Shown: piece after piece, positions 10,701 through 17,870 of the stretch | How positions within the stretch are numbered: the first letter of the stretch is position 1 | How the letters are laid out: the number at the start of each line of letters is the position of its first letter | Assembly (NCBI RefSeq): GCF_007859315.1 | Contig: NZ_VOHA01000001.1 | Span: forward strand, 372,001 to 436,000 | Length of the DNA stretch: 64,000 bases | Source: Reyranella sp. CPCC 100927 | GTDB taxonomy: Bacteria > Pseudomonadota > Alphaproteobacteria > Reyranellales > Reyranellaceae | Direction: 5' to 3' | The notes under the pieces: model-generated | What the model was told of the DNA's origin: nothing | Database searches by the model: none | Seen by the model: only the letters and a program-made list of their open reading frames with translations | Translations under genes and position numbers: made by a program

Positions 10701-12009
10701 GGTGGCGGCGGGTTCCGGCTTGCCGTTGTTCGACCTCGCGCTGAGCTACGACCCCAACAACGTCTATCTCGACGTCACGCGCAACACGGTGACGTTCTGC
10801 CGCATCGCGGCCTCTCGCAACCAGTGTGCCGTCGGCGTCCGCGCCGAGAGCCTCGGTGCCGGCAACGCCGTGTTCGACGCCATCGCCAACCTGCCCGATA
10901 CCACGAGCATCCGCCGCGCCTTCGAACTGCTGTCGGGCGAGATCCACGCCAGCACCGCCGGCACCATGGTCGAGCAGTCGCAGGTCCTGCGCGACACCGT
11001 CATCGGCCGCGTGCGCCAGTCCTACGGCATTGCCGGACCGGCCGCCGCGTTGGCACCGGAAGGCAAGGTCATGGCCTTTGCCGGCGCGTCGCCGGGTGTC
11101 GTTCCCGATGCCACGCCGGCCGACGCCGCGGCGCGCCTGTTCGCGCAGGCCCCGGCCGCGCCGCCGGCCGGCGACACCGTCGTCGCCGCCTGGATGCAGG
11201 GCATCGGTGCCTGGGGCAAGCGCAGCGGCGATGGCAATGCCGGCACGTTGAGCCGGTCGCTCGGCGGCTTCCTGATCGGTGTCGATGCCACCGTCGAGCG
11301 CACCTGGCGCGTCGGCCTGGCTGCCGGCTACACCCGCGCCTCCTTCGACGTCGACAGCCGCGCCTCGTCGGGCAACAGCGACAACTATCACGTCGCCCTC
11401 TATGGCGGCGGCCAGCTCGGTGCCCTCGGTCTGCGCGCCGGCGCCAGCTTCACCTGGCACGATATCGGCACCACGCGCCGTGTCGCCTTCCCCGGTGTCG
11501 TCGATCGCCTGAAGGCCGACTACAACGCCCGCACCACCCAGGTGTTCGGCGAAGCGGGCTACGCCGTCACGCTGGAGCGCGTGGCATTCGAGCCCTTCGC
11601 CGGGCTGGCCTGGGTCAACTACCGCAGCGATCGCATCAACGAGTCCGGCGGTGCCGCCGCCCTCACCGGCCGCCGCCAGGCCTTCGATGTGGGCTTCAGC
11701 ACCCTGGGCCTGCGGGCGGCCGCCACCCTGACGGCGCCGTCCGACACGACGGTTGTGACCGTGCGCGGCACCCTGGGCTGGCGCCACGCCTTCGGCGACG
11801 TGACGCCGGAACAGCGCCTGGCCTTCCGCGCCGGCGGCAGCCCCTTCACCGTGGTCGGCGTGCCGATCGCGCGCGACAGCCTGATCGTCGAAGCGGGTGT
11901 CGACATCGACGTCACGAACTACGCCAGGTTCGGCATCGTCTACAGCGGCCAGTTCGCCCGCGGGGCACAGGACCACGCGATCAAGGGCAGCCTCACCCTG
12001 CGCTTCTAG
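4780..12009 (+). CDS. Giant type V (autotransporter) surface protein with repetitive passenger
   Basis: 2409 residues. A signal peptide with an extended N-region ends near MPAQA|Q (about residue 39). Residues about 50-530 are T5SS/PEP-CTERM-type repeats of about 50-55 residues (TVTVDGxGSSW, LTIxNGG). Residues about 590-1850 are autotransporter-associated beta-strand repeats, including near-identical 65-residue and 68-residue tandem units built on TYGGGTTISAGTL. A helical linker holds the only clear Cys pair (TFCRIAASRNQC), and the last about 275 residues form a beta-barrel ending in SLTLRF, the terminal Phe expected for outer-membrane insertion. No protease triad was recognised, so a beta-helical adhesin or surface-layer role is inferred. 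The Shine-Dalgarno at ATG 4780 is weak. It stands alone, followed 460 bp later by two Ser/Thr kinase genes. Confidence 0.93.
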   Translation: MGRKLESGTISAAVRCRPLLSTTILTAFGWLAATMPAQAQVTTWTGATSSDWFTAGNWSAGIPTNAADTIATIDTVTPNATVVGTAGAQANSLIVGFAGTGMLTIQGGGTLTSNSGLMALSANSTGTVTIDGAGSLWNSAGIFVGQSGNGTLTIRNGGDVTATSSVIALAAGSTGTATVDGAGSSWTSSLLIVSNGGGATLTVRNGGTVISDSGQIGGGFGVGTGSVTVDGTGSSWANSGPLIVGNGGGATLTIQNGGAVTSGGAFVGADGPTANVIVDGSGSSWTNTGTLSIGVTSGGTLTIRNGGIAISTMAAVIGTGSAATGTVTVDGTGSSWSITSNLVVGASSTGTGTLTISNGGTVRNIDGSVGNSLGGTGTVTVDGTGSSWVNSGTLIVGNSDAGTLTIRNGGTVSNTSGDIGNFSGVTGTVTVDGAGSSWTNSSTLVVGDQGRGVLTVSNGAAVSSTAGSIGNFNGSAGTVTVDGAGSSWTNTGVLRIGDGGTGTLTIRNGGTVSATSTVIASATTGTLNIGAASGDTSAAPGTLSTPTVALGANTDRIVFNHTATNYVFAPAISGTGAVLVEAGTTILTANNTYTGPTTVAGGGRLIVNGSIASGLTTVNSGGTLGGSGAITGTVTVGGTLSAGTSPGTLTIGTLALNAGSTSIFELNAPGVVGGVSNDLVIVTNGLTLGGALQAQAAAGGYYRLFGYGGALSGSFAATSVTGTGGFVVADHQVQVGIPGQVNLAVRGVGQTLQFWDGTDSIGNGTVDGGAGTWSSAGTNWTGQPGQAGINGPWEGSVAVFAGAAGGGVSVAGTQAVDTLQFSTSGYVLGGGTLALSPASGTAGTITVDSGITATIGSTIADGTGSGLNKIGGGTLILTGANTYTGGTTISAGTLSISADTNLGDLSGGLTFNGGTLQNTAAITMTRAVTLNAGGGTFQTDANLAVGGDIGGSGGLIKSGAGTLTLTGINTYGGGTTISAGTLVGNAASFGTGGIVNNAALILDQATAGTLSNAISGSGTVEKTGAGTLTLTGTNSYGGGTTISAGTLVGNAAAFGTGGIVNNAALVLDQVTAGTLSNAISGNGTVEKTGAGTLTLTGINSYGGGTTISAGTLVGSTASFGTGGIVNNAALVLDQATAGTLSNVISGSGTVEKTGAGTLTLTAINTYGGGTTISAGTLSISADANLGDPGGGLTFNGGTLQNTTAITMTRAVMLDAGGSTFQTDADLEVGGDISGSGGLTKSGAATLTLSGINTYGGGTTISAGTLVGNATTFGTGGIVNNAALILDQATAGTLSNAISGSGIVEKTGAGTLTLAGINTYGGGTTISAGTLVGNAASFGTGGIVNNTALVLDQATAGTLSNAISGSGTVEKTGAGTLVLTGINTYGGGTTISAGTLVGNAAAFGTGGIANNAALVLDQAISGTLSTVISGSGTVEKTGAGTLTLTGINTYGGGTLISAGTLVGNAASFGTGGIVNNAALILDQATAGTLSNAISGSGTVEKTGAGMLTLAGINTYGGGTTISTGTLVGNAAAFGTGGIVNNTALVLDQATAGTLSNAISGSGTVEKTGAGTLTLTGINTYGGGTTISAGTLVGNAASFGTGGIVNNAALILDQATAGTLSSAISGSGTVEKTGAGTLTLTGIDTYGGGTTISAGTLQLGNGGTTGSITGDVLNNGTLAFNRSDTVTFAGIISGSGAVQQNGAGTTVLTGINTYGGGTTISAGTLQLGNGGTTGSITGDVLNNGTLAFNRSDTVTFAGIISGSGAVQQNGAGTTVLTGSNAYGGGTTISAGTLQLGNGGTAGSITGDVLNNGTLAFNRSDTVTFAGIISGSGAVQQNGTGTTVLTGTSTYAGPTSVNAGNLIVNGAIASTVTVNSGGLLSGSGTVGGIAANAGSTVSPGNSPGTLTVAGNVAFAAGATYRVEIDAANNADRIAATGTATLSGGTVQVTKAGDGYVAGARYTILSANSSVNGTFAGLVAAGSGLPLFDLALSYDPNNVYLDVTRNTVTFCRIAASRNQCAVGVRAESLGAGNAVFDAIANLPDTTSIRRAFELLSGEIHASTAGTMVEQSQVLRDTVIGRVRQSYGIAGPAAALAPEGKVMAFAGASPGVVPDATPADAAARLFAQAPAAPPAGDTVVAAWMQGIGAWGKRSGDGNAGTLSRSLGGFLIGVDATVERTWRVGLAAGYTRASFDVDSRASSGNSDNYHVALYGGGQLGALGLRAGASFTWHDIGTTRRVAFPGVVDRLKADYNARTTQVFGEAGYAVTLERVAFEPFAGLAWVNYRSDRINESGGAAALTGRRQAFDVGFSTLGLRAAATLTAPSDTTVVTVRGTLGWRHAFGDVTPEQRLAFRAGGSPFTVVGVPIARDSLIVEAGVDIDVTNYARFGIVYSGQFARGAQDHAIKGSLTLRF
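7425..10319 (+). repeat. In-frame tandem repeat array inside the autotransporter gene
   Basis: The DNA period shows three unit types. A 264-bp unit at 7425-7688 recurs at 8274-8537. A 195-bp unit (65 codons; two copies are 192 or 195 bp) occurs three times from 7689 to 8273 and six times from 8538 to about 9707. A roughly 204-bp unit occurs three times from 9708 to 10319. The order A-B3-A-B6-C3 indicates past segmental duplication. Units differ mostly by silent or conservative changes. The array is prone to length change by recombination and to collapse in short-read assembly. Confidence 0.85.
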
Positions 12010-12471
12010 AGCGGACACCGCTCGATCGAAACCTGGGAGCGCGGGCGTCTCGCCCGCTCATGTCAGGCTTGCTCTAACCCTGATGCGGGCGGGACGCCCG
12101 CGCTCCCAGGCCACCTGCCACCCGGCCGGGCCGGGGCAGTCAGCCGTCGGAACCCGATCCGGGAAACAGTTGCGCGGCACTGCATGCAGTTGCGCGCAAC
12201 GACTTCGTGCGCGTGTTGCATTCACCCACGCCGTCGGCTAGCCAAGGACGGCGCATGGGAACGTGCCGACACGGCGACGATCACAGCGATCATGGTCTTG
12301 GGATAGCGATTTGATTCAATTCCCTCATTTCATTTTCGTAACAGAAGCCGCGCTCGATTCTCTGCCCTGAACACACGCCCGTGATCCGGGTGCCCTGCCA
12401 ACGGTGCCAAAATTCCGCCGCGGGGGGGCCATAGAAGCGACTGTGCAGCAGTGGGGTAGAACGTATCGTCC
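12010..12471. other. 462-bp intergenic region without a recognisable gene
   Basis: It starts with the REP-like inverted repeat listed separately. The next segment has a short direct repeat of CAGTTGCGCG (near 12168 and 12187). The segment near 12300-12350 is AT-richer and could hold the kinase promoter, but no clear -35/-10 pair was found. Short open frames here have no Shine-Dalgarno and no family resemblance. Confidence 0.5.
12032..12110. repeat. REP-like imperfect inverted repeat
   Basis: Arms at 12032-12057 and 12085-12110 (26 bases each, one mismatch), each itself containing GCGGGCG/CGCCCGC. It lies directly after the autotransporter stop codon, so the transcript would fold into a long stem. 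It shares GGGAGCGCG and GCTCATGT ends with the double hairpin at 46660-46705. Confidence 0.7.
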
Positions 12472-14724
12472 ATGATTCCCGGACAGAACGCGGCACTCAT
12501 GCCGACAGTCGCCAGCGGCCGAGCGTCCGATGGGCCGGTCACGGACCGGCTGTCGACGTTGCCGCCGGGCACGCGCGTTGGACGCTATGAGATCGCCGCC
12601 GTCCTGGGGCAGGGCGGCTTCGGCATCACCTATCGTGCGCGCGACACGCAGCTGGGGCGGGAGGTCGCGCTCAAGGAATACCTGCCGATCTCGTGCGCCG
12701 TGCGCCAGCGGGACGCCACCGTCCTGCCGCGCTCGACGCAGACCATCGAGAGCTTCCGCTGGGGCCTGGAGCGCTTCCGCGCCGAGGCCACCACGCTGGC
12801 GCGACTCGAGGCCGTGCGCGGCGTCGTCGGGGTGCACGACTATATCGAGGCCAACGGCACCGCCTACATGGTGATGACGCTGGTCAAGGGCGAGACCTTG
12901 GAGGCGCTGCTGCAGCGCGAGCCGCGGCTGTCGTCGGCCATGCTCGAGCGCTGGCTGCCGCCGCTGCTGGACGGGCTGGAGCGCGTGCACGCGCAGGGCT
13001 TCCTGCATCGCGACATCAAGCCGGCCAACATCCTGATCGATGCCCAGGGCCTGCCGACCCTGATCGACTTCGGCACGGCGCGCCTGGCGCTGCAGGACCA
13101 CACCCAGGTGATGACGGCCGTCTACACGCCGGGTTACGCGCCGATGGAACAGGCGAGCGCGGCGCATCAGGGTCCGTGGACCGATATCTATGCCCTGGGC
13201 GCCACGCTCTATCGCGCCATCGCCGGCACGCCGCCGCTCAACGCCAAGGACCGTGCCGTCAACGACGCCCTGGTGCCGGCCGCGCGCATCGGTGCCGGCC
13301 AATATCCGCCGGCACTGCTGGCGGCCATCGACGCGGCGCTGGTCGTGTATCCGCAGCAGCGGCCGCAGACGATCGCCGACTGGCGGCGCATGCTGGGCAC
13401 GCACGGCGTATCGAGCGACAGCGTACGCGCGGCGTCACCGCCGTCCATGACCGGCCGGACCGGCAGCACGACGGCCAACTGGCTGGTGTCGCCGGCCGAC
13501 ATCCATTCGATCAATGCGCCACCGCCGCCGCCCGTGATGCCGGTGCCGTCGATGCAGCCCGCGGTGGCCTACGTTCCGCCACTGCCGCCATCCGTCGCGG
13601 CGCGTCCGGCCCGTGGCGGACCGCCGCTGTGGCTCGCCGTCTCGTCTATCGGCGTGCTGTCGGCCTGTCTGGTCGCCATGGTCGGCTATATGGCGTGGGA
13701 CAGCTGGCAGGGCACCCATCGTGACGTGCCGCAGCCGACTCAGCAGGCCACGGCACCGTCGCCGCCGACCACGCGATCCACCACGCCGTCGCCGACGACA
13801 CCCGCCGTCGCCCCGTCGACGCCCGGTCCATCGTCGCCGGGCGCATCGCCGTCCACGCCACCGCCGCCGCCAGGTTCGGAACCCTACTCCGCCGGATCGG
13901 GCAATCCCGCGATCACCAACGAGTCGGTGCGTCGCGCCATCGACGAGACGGCTCGCCGCCGCGCGGCGGAAATCAACAAGCAAGGCGGCATCTGGACCGG
14001 CGAGCTGAAGCAGATCTGTTCGCCCGCGCGCCAGAGCCCCTTGATCGAGATCGTCGTGGCCTGCACCACCCTGATCAAGCTCAACCGCGACGATCCGCTG
14101 AACATGGCGGTGATCTACGCCAACCGGGCGCAGGCCTATCGCGAACTGGGTGAGCCCCGCGCCGCCATTCGCGATCTGGATGCGGCGATCGAGCGGGACC
14201 AGAAGAACGCCGAGATGGTGGCGGCCCGCGGCTATATCTATTTCGAGATGAAGCAGTACGACCGCGCGATTGTCGACTTCGATGCCGCGCTGCGCCTTGA
14301 TCCGCGCAATCTCAATGCGCTGCTGGGTCGCGGCAATACCAATGCCGACCGTGGCCGCGTCGATCTTGCGATGCAGGACTACAACCTCGCCACGCAGCAC
14401 AATCCCACCGCGCCGGAGCCCTTCTTCAATCGCGGCAAGATCTACTTCATGCAGCGCAACTACGACGGCACCGTGAGCGAGATGACGCAGGCGATCCGCC
14501 TCAATCCGGCGCGCAGCGAATATTTCGGCGTGCGGGGCGGTGCCTATGCGATGAAGAAGGAATACCAGCGCGCGCTGGCCGACCTCGACCAGGCGATCCG
14601 TCTCGATCCCGGCGAGGCCGACTACTTTTTCAATCGCAGCGGCGTCAAGCTGCGCATGGGCGACAAGGCGGGCGCGGATGCCGACATGGCGCGTGCCAAG
14701 GCCCTGAACCCGACCATCCAATAG
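12472..14724 (+). CDS. Membrane Ser/Thr protein kinase with C-terminal TPR domain
   Basis: 750 residues. The Hanks-type kinase domain spans about residues 40-305: glycine loop GQGGFGITY, Lys68 in VALKEYLP, catalytic Asp181 in HRDIKPANIL, Asp199 in DFGTARL, then PGYAPMEQ in the activation segment. A single transmembrane helix lies near residues 386-408, followed by a Pro/Ser/Thr-rich stretch and five or so TPR units (about 540-745, for example YANRAQAYRELGEPRAAIRDLDAAIE). The kinase is therefore cytosolic and the TPRs are expected outside the inner membrane. All catalytic residues are present. ATG 12472 is used; ATG 12499 is an alternative. It forms a 21-bp-spaced pair with a paralogous kinase, and both follow the giant autotransporter. 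Confidence 0.92.
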   Translation: MIPGQNAALMPTVASGRASDGPVTDRLSTLPPGTRVGRYEIAAVLGQGGFGITYRARDTQLGREVALKEYLPISCAVRQRDATVLPRSTQTIESFRWGLERFRAEATTLARLEAVRGVVGVHDYIEANGTAYMVMTLVKGETLEALLQREPRLSSAMLERWLPPLLDGLERVHAQGFLHRDIKPANILIDAQGLPTLIDFGTARLALQDHTQVMTAVYTPGYAPMEQASAAHQGPWTDIYALGATLYRAIAGTPPLNAKDRAVNDALVPAARIGAGQYPPALLAAIDAALVVYPQQRPQTIADWRRMLGTHGVSSDSVRAASPPSMTGRTGSTTANWLVSPADIHSINAPPPPPVMPVPSMQPAVAYVPPLPPSVAARPARGGPPLWLAVSSIGVLSACLVAMVGYMAWDSWQGTHRDVPQPTQQATAPSPPTTRSTTPSPTTPAVAPSTPGPSSPGASPSTPPPPPGSEPYSAGSGNPAITNESVRRAIDETARRRAAEINKQGGIWTGELKQICSPARQSPLIEIVVACTTLIKLNRDDPLNMAVIYANRAQAYRELGEPRAAIRDLDAAIERDQKNAEMVAARGYIYFEMKQYDRAIVDFDAALRLDPRNLNALLGRGNTNADRGRVDLAMQDYNLATQHNPTAPEPFFNRGKIYFMQRNYDGTVSEMTQAIRLNPARSEYFGVRGGAYAMKKEYQRALADLDQAIRLDPGEADYFFNRSGVKLRMGDKAGADADMARAKALNPTIQ

Positions 14725-14745
14725 CCGGAGAGGGGCAACCAGCCG

Positions 14746-16668
14746 GTGGCACGGGACACCGCCTCATCGGGACCGACGGGCCAGACGCTGGTCGATGCCT
14801 TCGGCACGCTGCCCGCCGGCGCACGCGTGGGTCGCTATGACATCGTGTCCGTTCTCGGTCGCGGTGGGTTCGGCATCACCTATCGCGCGCGCGATGTGCA
14901 GCTGGGCCGCGACGTTGCGCTGAAGGAATATCTGCCGGTTCATTTCGCCGAGCGCCAGGACAACCTGGCCGTTCTGCCGCGATCGACCCAGGTGGCGTCG
15001 GATTTCACCTGGGGCCGCGAGCGCTTCCTGGCGGAAGCCAAGACCTTGGCACAGTTGGGTGGCGTGCGTGGCGTCGTGGCGGTGCACGATTTCCTGAAAG
15101 CCAACGGCACCGCCTACATGGTGATGGCGCTGGTCCGCGGCGAGACGCTGGAGAGCATCCTGCGGCGGGAGCAGACCTTGCCGTTCGCCATGCTGGACCG
15201 CTTCCTGCATCCTCTGCTCGACGGCCTGGAGCGCGTGCACGCCACCGGCTTCCTGCACCGCGACATCAAGCCCGGCAACGTCATCGTCGACGAGCAGGGC
15301 CAGGGGACGCTGATCGATTTCGGTGCCGCACGGATTACGCTGCACGATCGCACGCAGTCGATGACGGTGATCTTCACGCCGGGCTACGCGCCGTTCGAGC
15401 AGACCAGCGCCAGCGGCCAGGGCCCGTGGACGGACATCTACGCGCTGGGCGCGACGCTCTACCACGGCGTGACGGGCGCGCCGCCGCCCAACGCCATCGA
15501 GCGCATGCTGGGTGACCGGATGGTTGCGGCGCGGACGGTGGGCGCCGGCCGCTATCCACCGGCATTCCTCGCCGCCATCGACGCTGCGCTTGCCTTGAAA
15601 CCGGAGCAGCGGCCGCAGAACATTGCCGCATGGCGGCGCGTGCTGGCCGGCGAAGCCGTGCCGGGCGCGACGGCCGGCGGGCCGTCCTGGCAAGTCGTCG
15701 GGCCCGTGCCGCAGCCGGCTGTTGCCGTACCACCGGCGCCGGCGCCGGCGGGACGCAACGGCCGCGGGCTTGCCTGGGCGACGGCGGGTGCCGTGGCGGT
15801 CGCGTTGTTGGGTGGTGGCGGATACTGGGCCTGGAGCACGGGGGCCTCGCGCACGCCGCCATCACAGACGACATCGGCGCCGCCGCCGGCCGCGCCGACA
15901 CCACAGCCGCCGCCGCAGCAGGCAACGGCGGCCAGCCCCGAAACGGTGGCGCTGCAGAACCAGTGCGCCAACGCGGGCCGCCGCTTTGCATCGGCCATTG
16001 TCGTGCAGGCGTGCACGCAACTGATCCAGGCCGGCGGTGAGCCGTCAACGGTGGCGCGTGCTTACAGTGGCCGCGGTGCTGCATACGTCGTCATGGGCGA
16101 CCAGGTGGCTGCCGTCCGCGACTTCGATGCCGCCATCAAGCTCGACGGCCGCAATGCGCGCTTCTACCAGAACCGCGCCGACGTCTACGGCAAGAGCGGC
16201 CAGAACGAACGCGCGATTGCCGACTACAACCAGGCGATCGCGGTCGATGCCCGCGATGCAGCGGCTTATGTCGGGCGCGGCGACGTTCATCTGCGCATGG
16301 GCAACGAAACACAGGCGCTGCGCGACTACGAGCAGGCCGTCAAGCTCGACCCGGCCAATGCCGCCGCCGCCTACAAGCAGGGCCTGATCTTCGCCAACCG
16401 CAAGGATTTCAGCCAGGCCATCCGCGCCTATACGCAAGCCATCCAGTCGGCACCCAGCGAGTTCGACTACTACGCCAAGCGCGCCGTCGCCTACGAAGCG
16501 TCGGGCGATCTCGCGCGTGCCGTCGCGGACTACGACATGGCCATCAACGTCCGACCACGGGACTCGGCAGCGCTCTATCAGCGCAGCCTCCTCAAGCGCC
16601 GGCTGGGCGATGCCGCCGGCGCCGACGCCGATCTGAAGCGCGCGAAGGCAATCGATCCCAACCTGTAG
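14746..16668 (+). CDS. Membrane Ser/Thr protein kinase with C-terminal TPR domain (paralogue)
   Basis: 640 residues, GTG start at 14746 preceded by GGAGAGGGG. The layout matches the preceding gene: glycine loop GRGGFGITY, Lys60 in VALKEYLP, Asp173 in HRDIKPGNVI, Asp191 in DFGAARI, PGYAPFEQ, one transmembrane helix near residues 340-362 after a Pro/Ala linker, then TPR units in the last about 230 residues. The juxtamembrane linker is shorter than in the upstream copy. The two genes are 21 bp apart and are surely co-transcribed. They probably arose by tandem duplication and may phosphorylate each other or separate targets; no phosphatase or FHA-domain gene is nearby. Confidence 0.92.
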   Translation: MARDTASSGPTGQTLVDAFGTLPAGARVGRYDIVSVLGRGGFGITYRARDVQLGRDVALKEYLPVHFAERQDNLAVLPRSTQVASDFTWGRERFLAEAKTLAQLGGVRGVVAVHDFLKANGTAYMVMALVRGETLESILRREQTLPFAMLDRFLHPLLDGLERVHATGFLHRDIKPGNVIVDEQGQGTLIDFGAARITLHDRTQSMTVIFTPGYAPFEQTSASGQGPWTDIYALGATLYHGVTGAPPPNAIERMLGDRMVAARTVGAGRYPPAFLAAIDAALALKPEQRPQNIAAWRRVLAGEAVPGATAGGPSWQVVGPVPQPAVAVPPAPAPAGRNGRGLAWATAGAVAVALLGGGGYWAWSTGASRTPPSQTTSAPPPAAPTPQPPPQQATAASPETVALQNQCANAGRRFASAIVVQACTQLIQAGGEPSTVARAYSGRGAAYVVMGDQVAAVRDFDAAIKLDGRNARFYQNRADVYGKSGQNERAIADYNQAIAVDARDAAAYVGRGDVHLRMGNETQALRDYEQAVKLDPANAAAAYKQGLIFANRKDFSQAIRAYTQAIQSAPSEFDYYAKRAVAYEASGDLARAVADYDMAINVRPRDSAALYQRSLLKRRLGDAAGADADLKRAKAIDPNL

Positions 16669-16678
16669 GGCGTTTCAG

Positions 16679-16998
16679 CGTTTGATGGAAACGGCAGGTC
16701 GAGTCGCCCACCACCGTCATCGTGAGCGGAGCGAAGGATCTTGCAGTGCGCCGACCGCGCCGGCCGACAAGGGCGGAAGGAAGACTTCACCACAGAGGCA
16801 CAGAGGACACAGAGGCACACAGAGATAAGGCCATGGCGCACCTTCGACGCGCGCGAAGATTGTTCTCTGTGTTTCTCTGTGTCCTCTGTGCCTCTGTGGT
16901 GAATCTTCCATCTTATGACCACGCGTTCGTGCGGGTCGACACACCGCAGGGTCCTTCGCTGTGCTCAGGACGACAGTAGCGGTTGGTTCCATCAAACG
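16679..16998. repeat. 320-bp nested fold-back element between convergent genes
   Basis: Three nested inverted repeats share one centre. The outer arms CGTTTGATGGAA (16679-16690) and its exact complement (16987-16998) are the ends. Next come diverged arms of about 38 bp (16716-16755 and 16938-16975) containing the AGCGAAGGA core of common REP-type repeats. The inner arms are 29 bp and perfect (16786-16814 and 16875-16903), made of repeated CACAGAGG-type words, and extend imperfectly further. The whole gap between the kinase stop and the flavodoxin gene is this structure. It carries no gene and could act as a two-way transcript end or be a non-autonomous mobile element. Confidence 0.75.
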
Positions 16999-17019
16999 AT
17001 GAATGATCGCGCCACCTCG

Positions 17020-17607
17020 TTATGCCACGCGGCCGCGGGCAAACTGGTGCGTCGCTTCCGCCACCCGTTGCCCCAGGTGCCGGGCCGTTGCGAGATCGGC
17101 TTCGGGCGGTGCGACATCGGGACCTTCATCGGTGTTCGACTGCGCGCCGGCGCCGAGAAAAAAGCCCAGCCGGTTGAGATCGGTTTCCGATCCCGTGGTC
17201 GAGCAGTTTCCCGGCGGCAGGGCGAGATTGATCCAGTGCATGCCGTGCTGGGCGGCGAACAACGCCAACTGGATCAGCGTTGCCAGCTTGTCGCCGGCCC
17301 GTGAGCCGGAGTTGGTGAAGCCGGCCGCGATCTTGTCTTTCCAGGCGAAGCCCCTGGACATCACGGCATTGGACGTCGCCTCCTGGAAGGCTTTGAAGGC
17401 GGCGGAGGCGCCGGCGACGTAGGTGGGCGCCCCGAAGATGATCGCCTGGGCTTGCGCCAGGTCATCCCAGCGCCGCGGCGCTTCCTCGACCGTCATCAGC
17501 AGCGCTTCCGTGTTGCCGACCTGCTCGACGCCAGCCCTCACTGCATCGGCCTGCCGCGCGGTATGGCCATAGCCGCTGTGATATACGATCGCGATGCGAA
17601 TGCGCAC
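17020..17607 (-). CDS. Flavodoxin-like / WrbA-type NAD(P)H:quinone oxidoreductase family protein
   Basis: 195 residues from GTG 17607, chosen because GGAGG lies 5 bases upstream. The start of the fold is RIAIVYHSGYGHTARQADAV, where the loop after beta-1 is the FMN-phosphate site, followed by IIFGAPTYVAGASAAFKAF and a C-terminal LFAAQHGMHWINL segment. This matches the flavodoxin/WrbA family, FMN-binding cytosolic proteins that reduce quinones with two electrons. Length is typical. It is convergent with the kinase pair and lies on the same strand as the ECF41 sigma gene upstream; redox enzymes are frequent neighbours of ECF41 factors, but a 260-bp repeat-bearing gap separates them. Confidence 0.8.
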   Translation of the reverse strand: MRIRIAIVYHSGYGHTARQADAVRAGVEQVGNTEALLMTVEEAPRRWDDLAQAQAIIFGAPTYVAGASAAFKAFQEATSNAVMSRGFAWKDKIAAGFTNSGSRAGDKLATLIQLALFAAQHGMHWINLALPPGNCSTTGSETDLNRLGFFLGAGAQSNTDEGPDVAPPEADLATARHLGQRVAEATHQFARGRVA

Positions 17608-17680
17608 GTCAACCTCCGTCTCGATCTCTGTTCCTCCTCGCCCGCGAGCGCTGGGAGAGAACACCATATGTGGCAACCCA

Positions 17681-17823
17681 CAACCTCATCCTGAGGAGCC
17701 GGCGCAGCCGGCGTCTCGAAGGATGGGCTGCTGTCTCGATCCGTCGTTCCGGCTGTTGTCGCACCATGTGTGGTTGCCCACCCTTCGAGACGCTCGCTGC
17801 GCTCGCTCCTCAGGGTGAGGTTG
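17681..17823. repeat. REP-type imperfect inverted repeat
   Basis: Arms at 17681-17726 and 17779-17823 (about 46 bases) match at roughly 85 percent and contain CTGAGGAGC and GTCTCGAAGG, the core words of a repeat family common between alphaproteobacterial genes. Flanking CACCATATGTGGCAACCCAC and its near copy around 17762-17781 form a partial direct repeat. No gene was found in the 17608-17870 gap. Confidence 0.7.
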
Positions 17824-17870
17824 GTGTCATATGCAATGCCCTGCTCCTTCCGGGGGAAGATCCCAAGCGC

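Noticed and set aside
10258-12018. 586-codon minus-strand open frame opposite the autotransporter barrel
   Set aside because: The plus strand encodes a clear beta-barrel; the antisense product is low-complexity without family features.
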